64,000 bases of DNA from Hippophae tibetana (Eukaryota; Streptophyta; Magnoliopsida; Rosales; Elaeagnaceae). The notes beneath the pieces are model-generated. The model was not told the DNA's origin, made no database searches, and saw nothing but the letters and a program-made list of their open reading frames with translations. Position 1 is the first letter of the stretch. Every line of letters begins with the position of its first letter. The DNA lies in NCBI GenBank assembly GCA_037013495.1, contig CM072812.1, positions 72,547,340-72,611,339 of the forward strand, written 5' to 3'. Shown here in pieces: positions 37,144 through 50,656 of this stretch. Both the position numbers and the translations under genes were made by a program.

Positions 37144-37292
37144 CATGTTAGAGACCAAATCTAATATAAAGCAAGCAGGATATATGTTAGAAACGAAAAA
37201 TTGTGCATCATGTTAGAGACCAAATCTAATATAAGTTCTGCAACATGTTAGAAACGAAATATTCATAGACGTTAGAGACCAAACTATATGAA
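37144..37292. repeat. Subterminal repeats of the PIF element (five copies)
   Basis: The word TGTTAGAGACCAAA or TGTTAGAAACGAAA begins at 37146, 37185, 37211 and 37246, and CGTTAGAGACCAAA at 37270. Two copies continue with TCTAATATAA. Spacing is 24-39 bases. They lie near the left end, where transposase-binding motifs of DNA transposons often lie. No matching cluster was seen at the right end. Confidence 0.75.
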
Positions 37293-37754
37293 AAAGTAGC
37301 ATTTGTGTCCAATATCAGCATTCCAGAAAAGTAAATATCACTTGAGGAGATAATATAAAGCAAGCAACAATGAGATTTTTTTTTCTAGCAGAGTTATTGT
37401 GTTTCTATCATTATTCCCACAAAAACCAAAACAAGGCTTATTAGCCTATAAATTGATATATGCCAAATCTATTTTTTTTTAATGAATTCAATATGATGCA
37501 AAATTGCTCAGAAGCAGGTTTTAATTCAACTGCTAGTTTTATATATGATATCAACAGTCAAAACAATTTATACAACTTTCTGCTGGTATATAGTCTATTA
37601 AATATTAAAATACAAGAAAAATATTCAAAACTCTATCAAAATATTGATATTAGCCTAATTAAAATAAAATCTAAAAATAAGTTTGATATCAAAACAATGC
37701 TAATATAATAATTACAATCACATATTCGTATACTAATAACACATTCATAACTTA

Positions 37755-38790
37755 TTATAATACACCTTCACGTCTAAAAAGTCTTATAATCCAACCATTT
37801 TTGTTGTCATCAAGTACGTTGAAAAATACATTCATTCTTACGGGTTTGTCAATAAGATGAATTGTAGCAACATCAAGCTTTTCATTGCTAAGTGATGTGG
37901 TCCTTTGTAATTCATTGTACAACTTCATTTGTTTTTCTTGTTCTCTTTTTTTTGTGATGGATCGACTTAAAAAACCTTCAACATTCTTCATCTCTTTTGC
38001 AAGTATCAAAACTGTTCTCTCAATAGAATTTTCATAGTCATTAACTCTAATATTTCTCTTTCTTTTTTAGATGAAACATTTGAGTTTTGCTCATCGATAG
38101 CATCTATGTGTTGTTGTAATAGATCAATTTCATTTGTTGTTTCTTGATCCCATTCATTATCAAGTTCTTAAACATCATCTGGAGTCTCTGCATCGTTTCT
38201 TGTGGCTCTGTCTTTACCAAATACAATAGATAAGTCCTCATAACGAGGAAATGATCTATGTCTAAAATGAGAAACTTCTTTGTGACTCTAACAAAAAATA
38301 AAATATGTCAAATTGAAAATATTAAAAATCAAAGAGATTAATTTCTAAACATAAATAATGTATTTGTTAATAACAAACGAGAATAACAAAAAAAAAAACA
38401 CATCTATATATGCATCCCAAACATATGCCTCAACAACTTTAAGTTTATTCACAAGATCCCACCCAAATCCACTATTATTTTAACCAGTTAGTATGTTATG
38501 TATAGTAATAAATTGAGTTTTCAATATTTTCAATCTAGACTCAATATGGAGTTTAGCTTTCATAGTGCAATCTGGTAGTTTTTGAAGTAGTAATTTCTCA
38601 ATAGTAGTTAAATAACCAAGTTTGAAACCACCATCAGCTCTATATGAACCCTCATTATGTAACTCTAAAAGACACTCAAATAATTTTTCATCTAATGTTG
38701 TTGTCCAAAATGTTTTATTCTATCTAGGGCCTCAATATCTTGAGGTAAAACTTTGTGAAGATGACATCTTAAAATTAAAAAGTAAGAACA
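37755..38790 (-). pseudogene. PIF Myb/SANT-like DNA-binding protein, broken
   Basis: Read from about 38730: FWTTTLDEKLFECLLELHNE, YRADGGFKLGYLTTIEKLL, then SRLKILKTQFITIHNILTG, the pattern of the plant Myb/SANT-like domain (Myb_DNA-bind_3). An acidic linker follows, then a charged, likely coiled C-terminus (KKREQEKQMKLYNELQRTTS) with DKPVRMNVFFNV near 37830. It partners the transposase in PIF elements. Several stops and frameshifts interrupt it. Confidence 0.7.
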
Positions 38791-39039
38791 AAAAAATATA
38801 CCACTTATTAACAAAATAGAAATAAAAAATATATTAAAGTTGACGAGCCTAGCAACCAATGAGAAAAACTTTAAAATTGTAAGAATACGACTAGTAGCTT
38901 AATGTTTTACAATATTACATATAATTTCAATCAAATAATCTCTTCATTACAACCATAATTAAAATAAATAAGAAAATACAACTTCCATTAACCTAAAAAA
39001 TCATTATCATCTACTACACAACTAAATATTATTTGTCAT

Positions 39040-40393
39040 TATCCCTGACTCCTTTTCCTCCATTCATTGTACATGTTTGATGTCGTATTGTCTCTAAATA
39101 CACTCCATTCATGTGTAGAGTCTAAAATTCTTATTGTATCTTTATCATCCTCATCCTCTTCATCTTCTAGATTTTCCCAATTTTCCTCAAATGGATCATA
39201 TGACATCTCATTTCTTATATAGTTGTGTAGCGAGCAACAAGCAATAATTATTCGGTTTTGAGTCTTAATGGGATAGAATGTTGGATTTCTTAGAATTGCC
39301 CATCAATTCTTTAACACACCAAAACATCTCTTAATCACATTCCTAGCCTGTGAGTGCTTCATGTTAAAAAATTCACTTGGATTGCAAGGTTGTGGACCAT
39401 CTCTCCATTCACTCAAATGATAACGTTGACCACGATATGAAATAAGAAATCCATTGGAATTTGTATGTCCAACATCTACAAGATAATAATGCCTTGTATA
39501 TTAAATATATTTTACAGTTCAATTTCATATTCCAAGACTTTAAAAAATTGATAAATTCACATATTACTTACCAAGATGGACTTTAAATTCATTCCTTCTA
39601 TGTAGCTTCACGTAAGATTCTACTATTAGCTACTGAACCTTCCTAATCGGGTAAAACATAAATAAATTGCATATCAAGAAAGCAAACCCCCAAAAAATTT
39701 GTGGTAACCTCACCCTTTTGGTTTCAATACCTAGATTTATCACCTGCAAAAACTCTTACCCTAATATGAGTACTATCAAGTGCTCCTAAGCAACCCAAGT
39801 ACCAATAAGTAAGGTAAAATATGAAATTATTAAAAAATATTACATGATAATAAGAAAAAATAAAGAAAGAAATTAGACATTATATCTACCTTGAAATATT
39901 TTCACCTATCGTCAAGACAATCGTCAAGAATAGGCTCAGATTTTTTCAGTAACTCCTTATGTAACCGTATGATATAATGCAAGACATTGTTGAAATACTT
40001 ACTAACTGTCTTTTCAGATCTTCTAAATCGATCAGTTATAACTTTTCATATGGTGTGCAATTACATGAAGAAATATGGCTACCTACTCATCTACTAACAA
40101 ATGCTTTTATTGTTTTAGCCCCTCTCTAGTTTCAAGCATTGCACACAAATTGGTAAAAACACTCATACTCATCCTAAGTTGATTAATACTAGTAATGTCT
40201 CTCTCATAGCACAATCTATGTACAATTTTCCTATTTGAAAAAAAAAATCAAACTCATACAATTGTCTCCTTAAAGATATTGTCATGTTTTTATCTACCAC
40301 TATCTCAAAAAAGAATTTTACAATATATATTATATGCATTAGGTACACAACAATAGCATCCACCTCTTCCACATTCAAGCTATGTCCATTCAT
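39040..40393 (-). pseudogene. PIF/Harbinger DDE transposase (HARBI1-like), inactive
   Basis: Read from 40393: MNGHSLNVEEVDAIVVYLMH, then DRFRRSEKTVSKYFNNVLHY (about 40000), GCLGALDSTHIRVRVFAGDK (first Asp, about 39780), FLDMQFIYVLPG, then after a likely intron (39495-39572) HYYLVDVGHTNSNGFLISYR (second Asp), FFNMKHSQARNVIKRCFGVL and FYPIKTQNRIIIACCSLHNY. The DDE glutamate normally in NVIERCFG is Lys here, and there are in-frame stops, so it is dead by two measures. Confidence 0.85.
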
Positions 40394-41429
40394 TTTACCT
40401 TAAATTACAAGCAAACTTAATCAGGAACAACGACATACTTATAAAATTGACAACAAATACCTACGTTTTATATTCATAGTCAGGAAAATTTGGTTTTTTT
40501 CTCTTTTCTATATAATATAATATCATAAATATGACTTATTACAATCAATGCATGTACTGGAGCTAGAAGTATAAACTGTAGTGTTAATGCATGTACTAGA
40601 GTCATGAGCACCAATGAATAGTTTATGCTAAAATTAGAATATCTTATACAATGAAACTATCAAAATTAATCCTAAACCATCAATTGATAGTTTATGTCGG
40701 TAATTCAGAAAACACTAGCAAATAAAAAATAACTTTATTGTTAGGAACAATATCAGAATCGTGTTCATGAGACGTAGAAAGAATGTTCTTATTAAATGCT
40801 ATGTTTGGGTTCATGAGACCAACAAATCGATTCAAAGCAAAGAACAAAGAATATCATAACAGAAAACAAAAATAGGAATCGATTCAAAATAGAAATAAAT
40901 ATTATAGAACAAAGAACAATCTGAGAGGAAAAAGGCACAATATCAGGCAACAAATAATATATTCAGAAGTGAGTAGTGAAAAATAGAAAAGAAAATACCT
41001 CGTGAAGAAATTATGGTTACGAGACAAAGGAGAGAGAAGACACTAGATGAGGAAGAGAACTCACTTCGAAGATCGGAGAAACCACCAGTTGTGGAGGACT
41101 AGGCAATAGTTGAGAGCAGAGTTGGAAGAGAAATCGTGTTGCGTAGGATTCGGTTCATGGGTGACAAAAATGGGAGGCAAACGATTGTTCTTTGTGTTAG
41201 TTTATATATATCAGGGGTAAAATTGGAAAAAATAATGCTATGTGAGGGGCAAAATTGAAACAATAAAATCATATAAGAAATGAAATCATGATTCTTTAAG
41301 GGGGGAAGTAATTCTAATTTCTTCTACTTTAAGAATCGATTTCATTCCTAACACATTTTTCAACCCAACTAAACATACAAATAGAATGAATTAATTATGA
41401 TTCCTTCTTGTTCCATCCAACAAAATACA

Positions 41430-44400
41430 TTATGTTATTGTGTTAGTCGTAAATGATATCCTCATTTATGACCTTGGGATAGTAATTTGAATAAAGTTTG
41501 AAGTAGTCATATAAATTTAGCATGCCTTGCTCAAAGATTTGAGTGATCTAGTGTGACTTGATCTTGCTCGAAATTTGATTAGGTTCAAGGAAAAGTTGTG
41601 AGTCTATGCATGAAACTTCCACACTACTTCTGGGTCGTTATCTTCAATTTGCTCGAAACAGAGTGTATTAGAGTGGGCATTGGGTCGTTATCTTCAATTT
41701 GATAGTTGGAGGAAGGTGTTGTTGGTTGCAACTTCCTAAAAGTGGTTTGTTTCTTGAAAAACGTCACACACTCCACTTGCACTCACTTAGTACCAAACTT
41801 TCTTTTCTACTTGCCCTACCATTCTAAGATTAATTATTGGCTAATTTTGCACCAATTTGACATACCAATTAATACGAGAGATGAAAATGAGAGATACCAA
41901 GAAAAAGATGATGAAAAAAAAAGTCTATTTTTTACGTCTCACTATAATCGACTCTTATGTTGATTTGGCACAGTATCAACTTGGCAGATGACTAACCAAT
42001 GCTTAGTCATACTTTTCTAATAACCAACATATACAATATGATTGTACACTAATCAAGCTTTGTTTCTACCCTTCTTCATAGTATTAGCTTTGGAGGAACA
42101 TGTGGTACACACGATTTAGAATACTGCGTCATTTACTTGAATAAATTTTTGACAGTGAGATTAAAAAACATCAAATTAAGAGTAATATAGATTAGGAGCA
42201 TAGAGTTTTCAATTGTATTATGTTGTGTATGTATTTGTTTTGTTTATTTGTGTTATTTTTGTAAGTATTTTTTGAGCTCAAATTCACATATTTTAATATA
42301 TTTTGAATTAGTTATTGACCATGCAAGAAAGAAAATTGAGAAAGAGTAAAAGGAGAGAAAATTAGGAATTAGATTTAAAAATTAGGGATTTAGGATGAAA
42401 GAATTTGAATATAAAGTGAAAGAAGATAAATGGAAGAGAAAAAAAATAAAGTAAAATTAATAATAACAATAAAAAAAGTAATATAACTATATATTATTTA
42501 TTTTGTTTTAACTTACTCATATTTTTGATATTAATATAACTTTAATATTTCTTACTATATCTCAAATGAAAGTATTATGATGATTAATAAATATTAAATT
42601 TAGTTTATAATATATTGCTTCTTTTAATCAATTGAGAAATACATATTCATACATACAAATATTAATAAAATAATCACATAAATTTAAATTGATAATATGT
42701 TATTTTAGTTAAAAATAAATATCCATACTATTTTTAATTTATAACATGTGATATTTTTAACAAAATGTCATATAAAAAAAGCCATAAAATGTCATATAAA
42801 AAAAGCCATAAAATGTCACATTTGTTGTAATGATATTACTGGATCATATTTATATCGAATCTTAAAGATATTTAATATTATTCATGATATATCGGGATTT
42901 TTTTAAACGTATGCTTACCATTTAATTAAAAATGAGTAGAGATATTATAGGAAAAAAATAGAGATATAAGAAGTTGACAAAAAAAAAACAAATTAATAAC
43001 TTATACTCTTATGCTTCATGTAAGCCACTAAACTAGGTATAAGTTAGCTTGTCTTACAAGAAAGACAGAACACACATAAACCCAAAAAGAGAAAAGAAAG
43101 AAAAAACCTACACATTAAGTAACCCCAATCCAATTAATAGGCAATAAATAAGAATATAGGGTATTATTTTACCCAAAAAAATAATAAAAAAAAAAAAGAG
43201 AAATGTTTTGTTTTGTTTTACAAAGTCAAGTCTAGAGTTTGTTGCTGCATGAATTACAAATTCTACTTGAAAAAAAAAACAAAAAAAGCAAACAAGGTTT
43301 CTCAACAATATCAGAAATATTGTTGACATTTTTTACAAATTTTAGATATAAAATTTTCACATTTACTTTATATAACATAACTCCTTAGATAGTATGTCAC
43401 TAATGTCAATCATATCATCAAGCTAAATATATTGTTTTTGAATACTTTGTTTCATTTTGCAATGTAGCTGAACTCTCTAGCTAACCAATTGGCAACTACT
43501 ACTGACCATATATAGTTCACCTCTCTGTCTTTTCGCAATCATTTTAATAAAAAATACTTTCATATGAAAAGTTTAAAAAATGACTAGAGGGGCAAGCAAG
43601 CAATGTATATTGTTGTAAAAAAATAATTTATTATTTTTTAAATAATATATTATATACTCAGATATCAATTTACATGGAAATAAATTCAAAATCATGTTGC
43701 TAGTGATCTCGTAGCCAAAATGGCATAAGAAGTTTTATAATAAAATAAAAATAGTAGGTTAAAGTTTTATTTGTGAACTAAAAATCCACTTAACAAAATA
43801 AATAAATAAATTAAACTAATATTCTTTTAATGTATTTTTAAAGCATATGTTATTGTACCGATGAAGAATTGAAAAATATTGTAAATAATACAATATATTC
43901 AATCTTAAAAGATTAATTTTTTAAAAAATAAGTCTAATATAATTTATAAACACAACATTAATATCTTTTTTAATTAACATAAGACACTTTTTTTTATGCA
44001 TTATTATTTAGGCATGTTCAAAGTGTGGATAGTTTAATTGAATATTTTGTATTTTTAATATATATTTTTTATATTCTAACTTCTATTTGTATCAATTTTC
44101 TTTGTTTTTATCAAAACCCATGTAAATTTATTAGTTTTTTTCATATCCTATTTATTGATTAAAATTCTAATAAGTAGCTTATGAAACATTTAATCATAAA
44201 ATAAATTTTATATTAATTTATTTTTTTGTTTATTGTGAGATATTTTTTTTATCCAATAACAAATTCCAACCTCTATTAAAATGCTTACTTTTTCCGAAAC
44301 CGTATGTAGAGGATGTGAGAGGACAGCGACCCATATGGCCATGTGGGCTGCAAAAAAAGTCGTCTAATTAATTAATTAATTAATTGATTAATTATTAAGT

Positions 44401-47328
44401 TATAAATATTGGAAGATAAATATTGATATCCTAAAAAAAATTATTTTTATTTTTTTATTAAATTAATTATTCAAACAAAAACGAGTCTTAAACATGTTGG
44501 GGCCTTTTAAGACATGCATTCCCTTTTACAGTGTGAATAATTCACTAATTGACTATTTTTTTTTTAAAAAAGTGAACCCAAAAATTAGTTTATAGTAATA
44601 TTAGATGGATCTCAATAATTAGCTTTGCCGTAGTATTATCACAAAATAGATTGTATTTTTAATTTTAGTATTGCAAAATATATAATAGAAGAATCGACAT
44701 GTGAACTTGTGAAGTGGGAGGGGACAATGAACCCATGAACAAATTAAACACATTCACATACTTTGCCTCCATGTCGCTTTCAAAAAATGTGTAAATATAT
44801 CTCAAATTAATCATTGATATTAAAAAATTAGCTGATTTTTTAATTAATTTATAAATAAAAAAATACCCCTTAAAAATGATCATGTGTTTAATTAGCACAT
44901 AACTAATTTCAGAAGAAGTAAAAATATGAATTGTTAATTTAGGATAAATGTGCATTTTTTTAAAATAATTATATTACTTTATACATCACTTGATAATATA
45001 GGATTTTTATGTATTTTTTTTAGTACTATAGGACTTCCGGTATTATTCACTCTTATTTTAACTTTTTTTTTTCTTTTTGTGAAAAAAATAACAAAAATAA
45101 AATCTTTAAGCTTTATAATTACAAAAGTAACACTCCTTGTATTAATTTCATATATTTTTATTATTAAATAAAGTCTAATCGATTATTTTATTTTAAATTT
45201 TATTTAATTTGATGTTGTTTAATTTAATCACGTTCAATATTATTGGATATTATTATTTTTATTATAAGTTTTATGGATGTTAATTTTTTTAAATATTATT
45301 TTTATTGTTATAATTTTTATAAGTATTATTTTTTTTCTTCTCGTCGGAGGAGGTGTAGAAGTGTATTAACATAATATAATTTATAATTAGAATAGATGTT
45401 GAGTTAATTAAAGATCAACAAAAAAGAAATAATGGAGAAAATCATTATGAGGTTAAATTCATAAACCAAAATCCAAATGATATCGATTATAATAAAGAAT
45501 AATATATAAAATAAAGATTAATATATTGATAGCAATAGAGAGTTATTGATGCTTTACTTTAAGTCACTAACAACTGCTGATGCTGGCCTGATAACTCTTA
45601 CGTGCCCCTCACAACCCTCTTCCCATATATTTCTCACGCCAAGAATATCCCCACTACTATTCTACACTTGCTTCACTCAATCTACCTCACACTCTATAGC
45701 TAAAGACCTAGAGAGGAGATCCTTGCATTTTAGTCACCGTCCAATTTTTATTTATTTAATACTTTATTATTTCTATCTTTGCTTTGACATTCATTCACGT
45801 ACTAAGATGCCACTAAGCCGCAACCTAAAATATTAATTTATTTTTATAGCTATCAATTATTTTCAATTAACATGTATATATATAGATGATCAATTACACC
45901 AAATTTTTACTTAATTTTTTTAGAATTTGTCATCTTAACGGTTGAGAATTATTACAAGAATGAAGAGAAAAAATTATCTATTTAAATCTCGACTTTGATA
46001 TATAAAAGTGTAAAAAATTACATAATAATATACACGAATGATCATGTCACACACATATATATATATATATATATTAGTTGTCAAATATATAAAAATAAAT
46101 TCAACTTATATTATATTGTACTATTTTGTATTTTCCCACTTGTCATTTATAAATGATTATTTTATGTTAATATAAAACATAATTAAGTGGTTGGTTTAGT
46201 GTACTTCAAACATAATGATAACACCTATAATATTAACTTGTGAAGTGGATAAGACTTTTCCTCCTCATCTCAACTAACTAATAAGAGGATCGAAGTAAAA
46301 AAAGAAGTGTAAGAATCTATTAAGTGCATTCGTTTAAACATCAGTTAGATCTTGTGATCATATGGTAAATAAGATTTTCTCCCTTTTAAGTGGAAAGTTG
46401 AGGGAAAAAAAAGAAATTTTATATGGAAAAAAATCAAAAGGTAATTCACATAAATTAATTTAATGTTGTATGATCTAATTAGATATGCAATCTTATTTCC
46501 TATTTATTACATCATGGTTAAGAAACGAATTATTTTTTTGTTCTACGGTGTTATAGAACTCATCTTGCATGAGAGTTACAGAAGTGATTTATAAGTTACA
46601 GAAGTGATTTATAGAAGTGATTTTTGTATATGTGTGTATATATATATATTAAATAATTATATTGTTTATACATTTATTGATATTTGAAATATATAGTTCA
46701 TAATTTTATAATTCTCGCATTGAAAAACTTACTACTGAACAACACATGCATAAAGTGCATTAGTGATTTGTATTATTAAGAAGAAGAATTAGTTTATCAT
46801 TTATAGGTAAATGTATGAGCTAATCACCTTTGTTTAATAATACAAAAGAACAAAAATGAGTGACATGTATAATACATATTCCAATGCTATATGTGTGTTT
46901 GTTTTTTCATAGCTAGTAGTAATATTATGTATCATTGATTTCATAAATATAGCCAACCCTAATGATTGGGGGTGGAGTTATTAAAAAATGTCAATAAAAT
47001 AATTGAATTCATATAACCGGCGTGATTTTTGGGTTGTTGTCCATACTACAAGTAATATGGATTATGAAGTGGGTGGGTCAACTCCACATGAACTGCTTCA
47101 TTAAAGCCTCCCTAATTTTATAGCTAATACACTTGCAATCCATTATTACATTTTATTAAAAGATCATGAAAAAAACTCAAGGAAAAAATAAAAATAAAAA
47201 TAAAATAAAAGCCCTACCTCACTAAACACTGGCTACCTCATTATACAACTCACAATTAGGGGTACAAGGGTGGAAACTTGTGCATTGTGATTGTTTGTGT
47301 TGTGTATAATTATGTTCATGTATTCGGC
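41430..47328. other. AT-rich intergenic DNA with minor simple repeats
   Basis: No gene recognised. Small features: a 20-bp word GGGTCGTTATCTTCAATTTG twice (about 41634 and 41684); a 24-bp tandem repeat AAAATGTCATATAAAAAAAG at 42762-42820; an (AATT)n run near 44367; an (AT)n run at 46053-46073; and a 21-bp tandem repeat AGTTACAGAAGTGATTTATA near 46575. A patch at 45546-45836 is less AT-rich and has a 96-codon ORF that matches nothing I know. Confidence 0.5.
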
Positions 47329-47856
47329 CAGGGATGGACATAAATATAAAAAGACCGATTGTACCGATCAAATCGGACAAGAACTAAATCTTTTGGGTCG
47401 ATTTTTGGTGATCCAATAAGTTCGGTCAGTCCTATTTTAAAACCAAATAAATCAGTTTGGTTTCTATTTTTTTATAGAAAAAAACTTGCATAAACCAATC
47501 AAATAGATTTAAAAATAAATAATATATTAGTATTAGTTATATGTAAATTAAGGATTAAACTTTGTGGTAGTATTAACTAGTTAATTAAGTTTGTCTATTA
47601 AGTATGCTTAGCTTTAAACAGAATACTTTAATTTAATAATTTTATTGAAATGATAATTTTTAGATTTTACAATAATAGTATGATAATTGATATATGTTCA
47701 AACTTAACTAATCGACCAATCAAGTAGTTTGGTTGTCAATTTGGTTATGTTTTATGCATATGCCGATTTTAGTTTGTAATATTTTTTAATTGACTAGGTT
47801 GATTTAGTTAGTTTCTCGAAAAAAAAAATGACCTAACGGATCTATATCAATCCCTA
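47329..47856. mobile_element. Non-autonomous hAT-like element (MITE), 528 bp
   Basis: The left end reads CAGGGATGGACATAAAT. The right end, reverse complement, reads TAGGGATTGATATAGATC, a diverged terminal inverted repeat. The flanks TATTCGGC (47321-47328) and ATTTCGGC (47857-47864) agree at 6 of 8 bases, as expected of the 8-bp target duplication of hAT elements. The CAGGG-type end fits that superfamily. It has no coding capacity. Confidence 0.7.
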
Positions 47857-48092
47857 ATTTCGGCACAAATTTACATATTTTTTAATATTATAAAATAAAA
47901 TTTATTTTTTGTTAATTTAGTATATAATGATAAGAAAGCTAAATATATTCATAAATAACAAAAAAAAATAGTTATTTTTAACTAAACAATTTATACTAGT
48001 TAGGTTCAGGTTATGAGTTGTAGCTCAAATTGCTTACCATTCTTATAATTGTTAATGTGAGTGCATGTAAGTGTCTACATATGTCAAGTGCA

Positions 48093-48282
48093 TGTGAAGT
48101 GTATGTGTAACTGATTTTGTTATTCAACTATTGTAAAGGTTTTTAAACAATATCATTTTCTAACTAATATAAATACATTGATTCAGCAATAATACAAATC
48201 AAGAATTGAGATATATTCCATTACATCACTCTATATTCTATAACTCTCAATCTTCATTTTCTTAGTTCCATAATCTCTTTCA
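48093..48282 (+). repeat. Left LTR of the rearranged copia element
   Basis: 190 bp, equal in length to the right LTR at 50657-50846. Shared words include TATTCTATAACT and TCTTCATTTTCTTAGTT. Confidence 0.85.
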
Positions 48283-48295
48283 TTTTGTCAGAGGT

Positions 48296-48535
48296 ATGAC
48301 TCAAGGGGTTCCAATGATGAATGAATCTGCAGTGCTTAGCTCCAATAGTTCTTCCTTAGGTTCATTATTTTCCTTGCAAAATATATTAATTAATCCAAAC
48401 CTCTCAATCAAAATTGATGATATGAACCATCTAATATGGCACTAAAAATTGACACATGTAGTTTGAGTTTATGGCTTGCAAGGATTTCGCTGATGGTACA
48501 ATAGCTCCACTTTCAAGATTTGTTAAGAAAGTAAT
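48296..48535 (+). pseudogene. Copia gag N-terminus, plus strand
   Basis: An ATG at 48296 opens MTQGVPMMNESAVLSSNSSS, then INPNLSIKIDDMNHLIWH, a stop, and VYGLQGFADGTIAPLSRFVK. This is the LDDSNHLIW-type start of a plant copia gag. It is cut short by a stop and then by the inverted pol. Confidence 0.75.
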
Positions 48536-48671
48536 TTAACTCACTAAAAATGATTCAACATAGGGTAAAGAAATTCTTGAATCCAATTCTGAATTCGATG
48601 TATGGGATACAAATGATAAGATAATTATGAATTAAATCTATATTCTATGACACAAAATTACTTGAAATGTC

Positions 48672-49800
48672 TTATCGAAAAGGATAAAGATTCAACTGAA
48701 TCTTATTGGAAGACCTTGACAAAACCTTTTTCTTGCTAGAGGATAGGAAACTAATCAATTCTATAAAAAAAATATAAAATCCTCTAGTGTTTCTCTTATC
48801 ATTAAGGTATAAAGCCCAATCTACATCACAAGCTTTGATGCTCAAAGAACTTTTGTGAAACACCATACCATAACTAGTTGTTCCACCAAAGTATCTCAAT
48901 ACTCATTTTTTTGTTGATCCATGAAGATCAATAAAGATATGTAGAAACTGACATAGCTTGTTTATTAAGTATGCAATTTTAGGCCAAGTCAATATGCAAT
49001 TTTCCAAGGCATCTACAATGATTATATATTGACTAGTATCATCTAGTGTTTGACTTGAGAATTTGGATAATGTTTTAGCAAAAATCATAAGTGTAGGAAT
49101 TTGCTTTGTATTTCTAAGTTGAGCTTTTTTAAGAATCTATAAGATATATTTGTGCAAAGAGAGATGAAATTCTTCATCTATTCTGGTGACTTTTACTCCT
49201 AAAAAGAAGCTTAAATCTTCCAAATCATTCAAGGAAAAAACCTCATTTAATTTTCTCACATGAGTTGGTCCTTATTACCACTATGTCATCAATATATATG
49301 AGAAAAATAATTAGATCTTTTCCCTGTATTATATAGTAGCATAGATTTTAGAACATTTGAATCTCACTGCATTAAACAATTGCTTAACTTGATAAACTAA
49401 GCTCGTGGAATTTGTTTAAACCCATAGAGAGCTTTCTTGACTTTACACACAAAGTGTGGCTTGTTTGAGTCAATGAGTCCTTCTAGTTATGTCATGTATA
49501 AATATCCTCTTTCAAATTCCTATTTAGAAAAAAAGCATTGTTGATATCAAGTTGCCTCACAATCCATCCTTTTGAAAGAGCTAAAGTTAACGCCACTCTA
49601 ATGATAAAAGGATTAACCACAAGGTTAAAGGTCTCTATGTAATCAATGTCATGAGTCTTATCATATCCTTTTGCAATCACTATAATTTTATATCTTTCCA
49701 AGCTTCTATCAACTTTGATTTTAACATAGAGGCAAAATTTAAGGTTCTTGCACATGCCACTACAAAAGTGTCTTAGATTCAAAAGTTACTCAAAGAACTA
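48672..49800 (-). pseudogene. Copia RT and RNase H remnants, minus strand
   Basis: Minus-strand pieces: RT start at 49782-49492 (KGYDKTHDIDYIETFNLVVN, ALTLALSKGWIVRQLDINNA), RT end at 49088-48903 (LSKFSSQTLDDTSQYIIIVD, IAYLINKLCQFLH), RNase H at 48899-48672 (YFGGTTSYGMVFHKSSLSIK, ACDVDWALYLNDKRNTRGFY). Stops and frameshifts break all of them. They run opposite to the gag and LTRs of the same element. Confidence 0.85.
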
Positions 49801-50573
49801 AGAGTGAAGTAACTACAATCACCTATTATCTATTGTGTAGGAACTGGCTTTGTATTTCTAAGTTGAGTTTTTCAAGAAGTTATAAGATATATTTGTACTA
49901 AGAGAGATGGAACTCTTCATCTATTCTAGTGACTTTTACTCCTAAAAAGAAGCTTAAGTCTTCCAAATTATTCGAGGAAAAAACCTCATTCAATTATCTC
50001 ATCATAGATTGAATAAGAGATGAGTTGGTTCTTGTTACCACTATGTCATCTATGCATATGAGAAAAATAATTAGATCATTTTCTAGTATTGTATAGTAGC
50101 ATATATGTTAGAACATTTGAATCCCAATGCATTAAAAAGTTGTTTAACTTGATAAACTAAGCTCCTGGAGCTTGTTTAAGCTCACACAGAGCTTTCTTGA
50201 GTTTACACACAAAGTGTGGCTTGTTTTTGTCAATAAATCCCTCTGATTATGTCATGTATATATCTTCTTGTAAATCCCTATTTAGAAAAGTATTGTTAAC
50301 ATCAAGTTGCCTCACAATTCATCCTTTAGTTAACGCCACTCTAATAATAGAGGAATTATCCACAAGGCTAAAGGTCTCAATGTAATCAATGTCATAAGTA
50401 TTATCATATCCTTTTGCAACCACTATACTTTTATATCTTTCTAAGTTCTATCAGCTTTAAGTTTCACATAGAGGCAAAATTTAGAGTTCTTGCGCATCCT
50501 ATAACAAAAATGTCTTGAATTCAAAAGTTATTCAAAGAATTAAGGGTGAAGTAATTACAATCACCTATTCTTT
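49091..50573. repeat. Tandem duplication of copia RT, 744-bp period
   Basis: Units 49091-49834 and 49835 to about 50573 both begin GTGTAGGAA and share CTAAAAAGAAGCTTAA, CACTATGTCATC and TGTTTAACTTGATAAACTAA-like stretches, ending GTGAAGTAAYTACAATCACC. Unit 2 has about a dozen small indels, so the duplication is not recent. It explains the second set of RT-like fragments at 49840-50560. Confidence 0.85.
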
Positions 50574-50656
50574 ATTTTGATCATATGAGTGGTACAATAT
50601 GTTCAAGTAAGAAACAAGTGGGTGACATAATGACTATGGTTCTTCTAACAAAACAG

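Larger units (their letters stand above)
36840..41429 (-). mobile_element. PIF/Harbinger DNA transposon, about 4.6 kb
   Basis: It holds the two genes typical of the superfamily: a DDE transposase (about 40393-39040) and a Myb/SANT-like protein (about 38790-37755), both on the minus strand. The ends are weakly inverted: left TGGCGTTTGGTTCACGGAA (36840 on) and right, reverse complement, TGTATTTTGTTGGATGGAA, which agree at 12 of the 19 bases. The TTTGGTT-type terminus is usual for the family. The expected 3-bp target duplication could not be fixed, so the ends are good to about 15 bases. It starts about 730 bp after the IPMS stop codon. Confidence 0.8.

Noticed and set aside
45546-45836. 96-codon plus-strand ORF
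   Set aside because: Less AT-rich than its neighbours but with no recognisable motif, no splice context and an AT-rich tail. Left as unassigned sequence.
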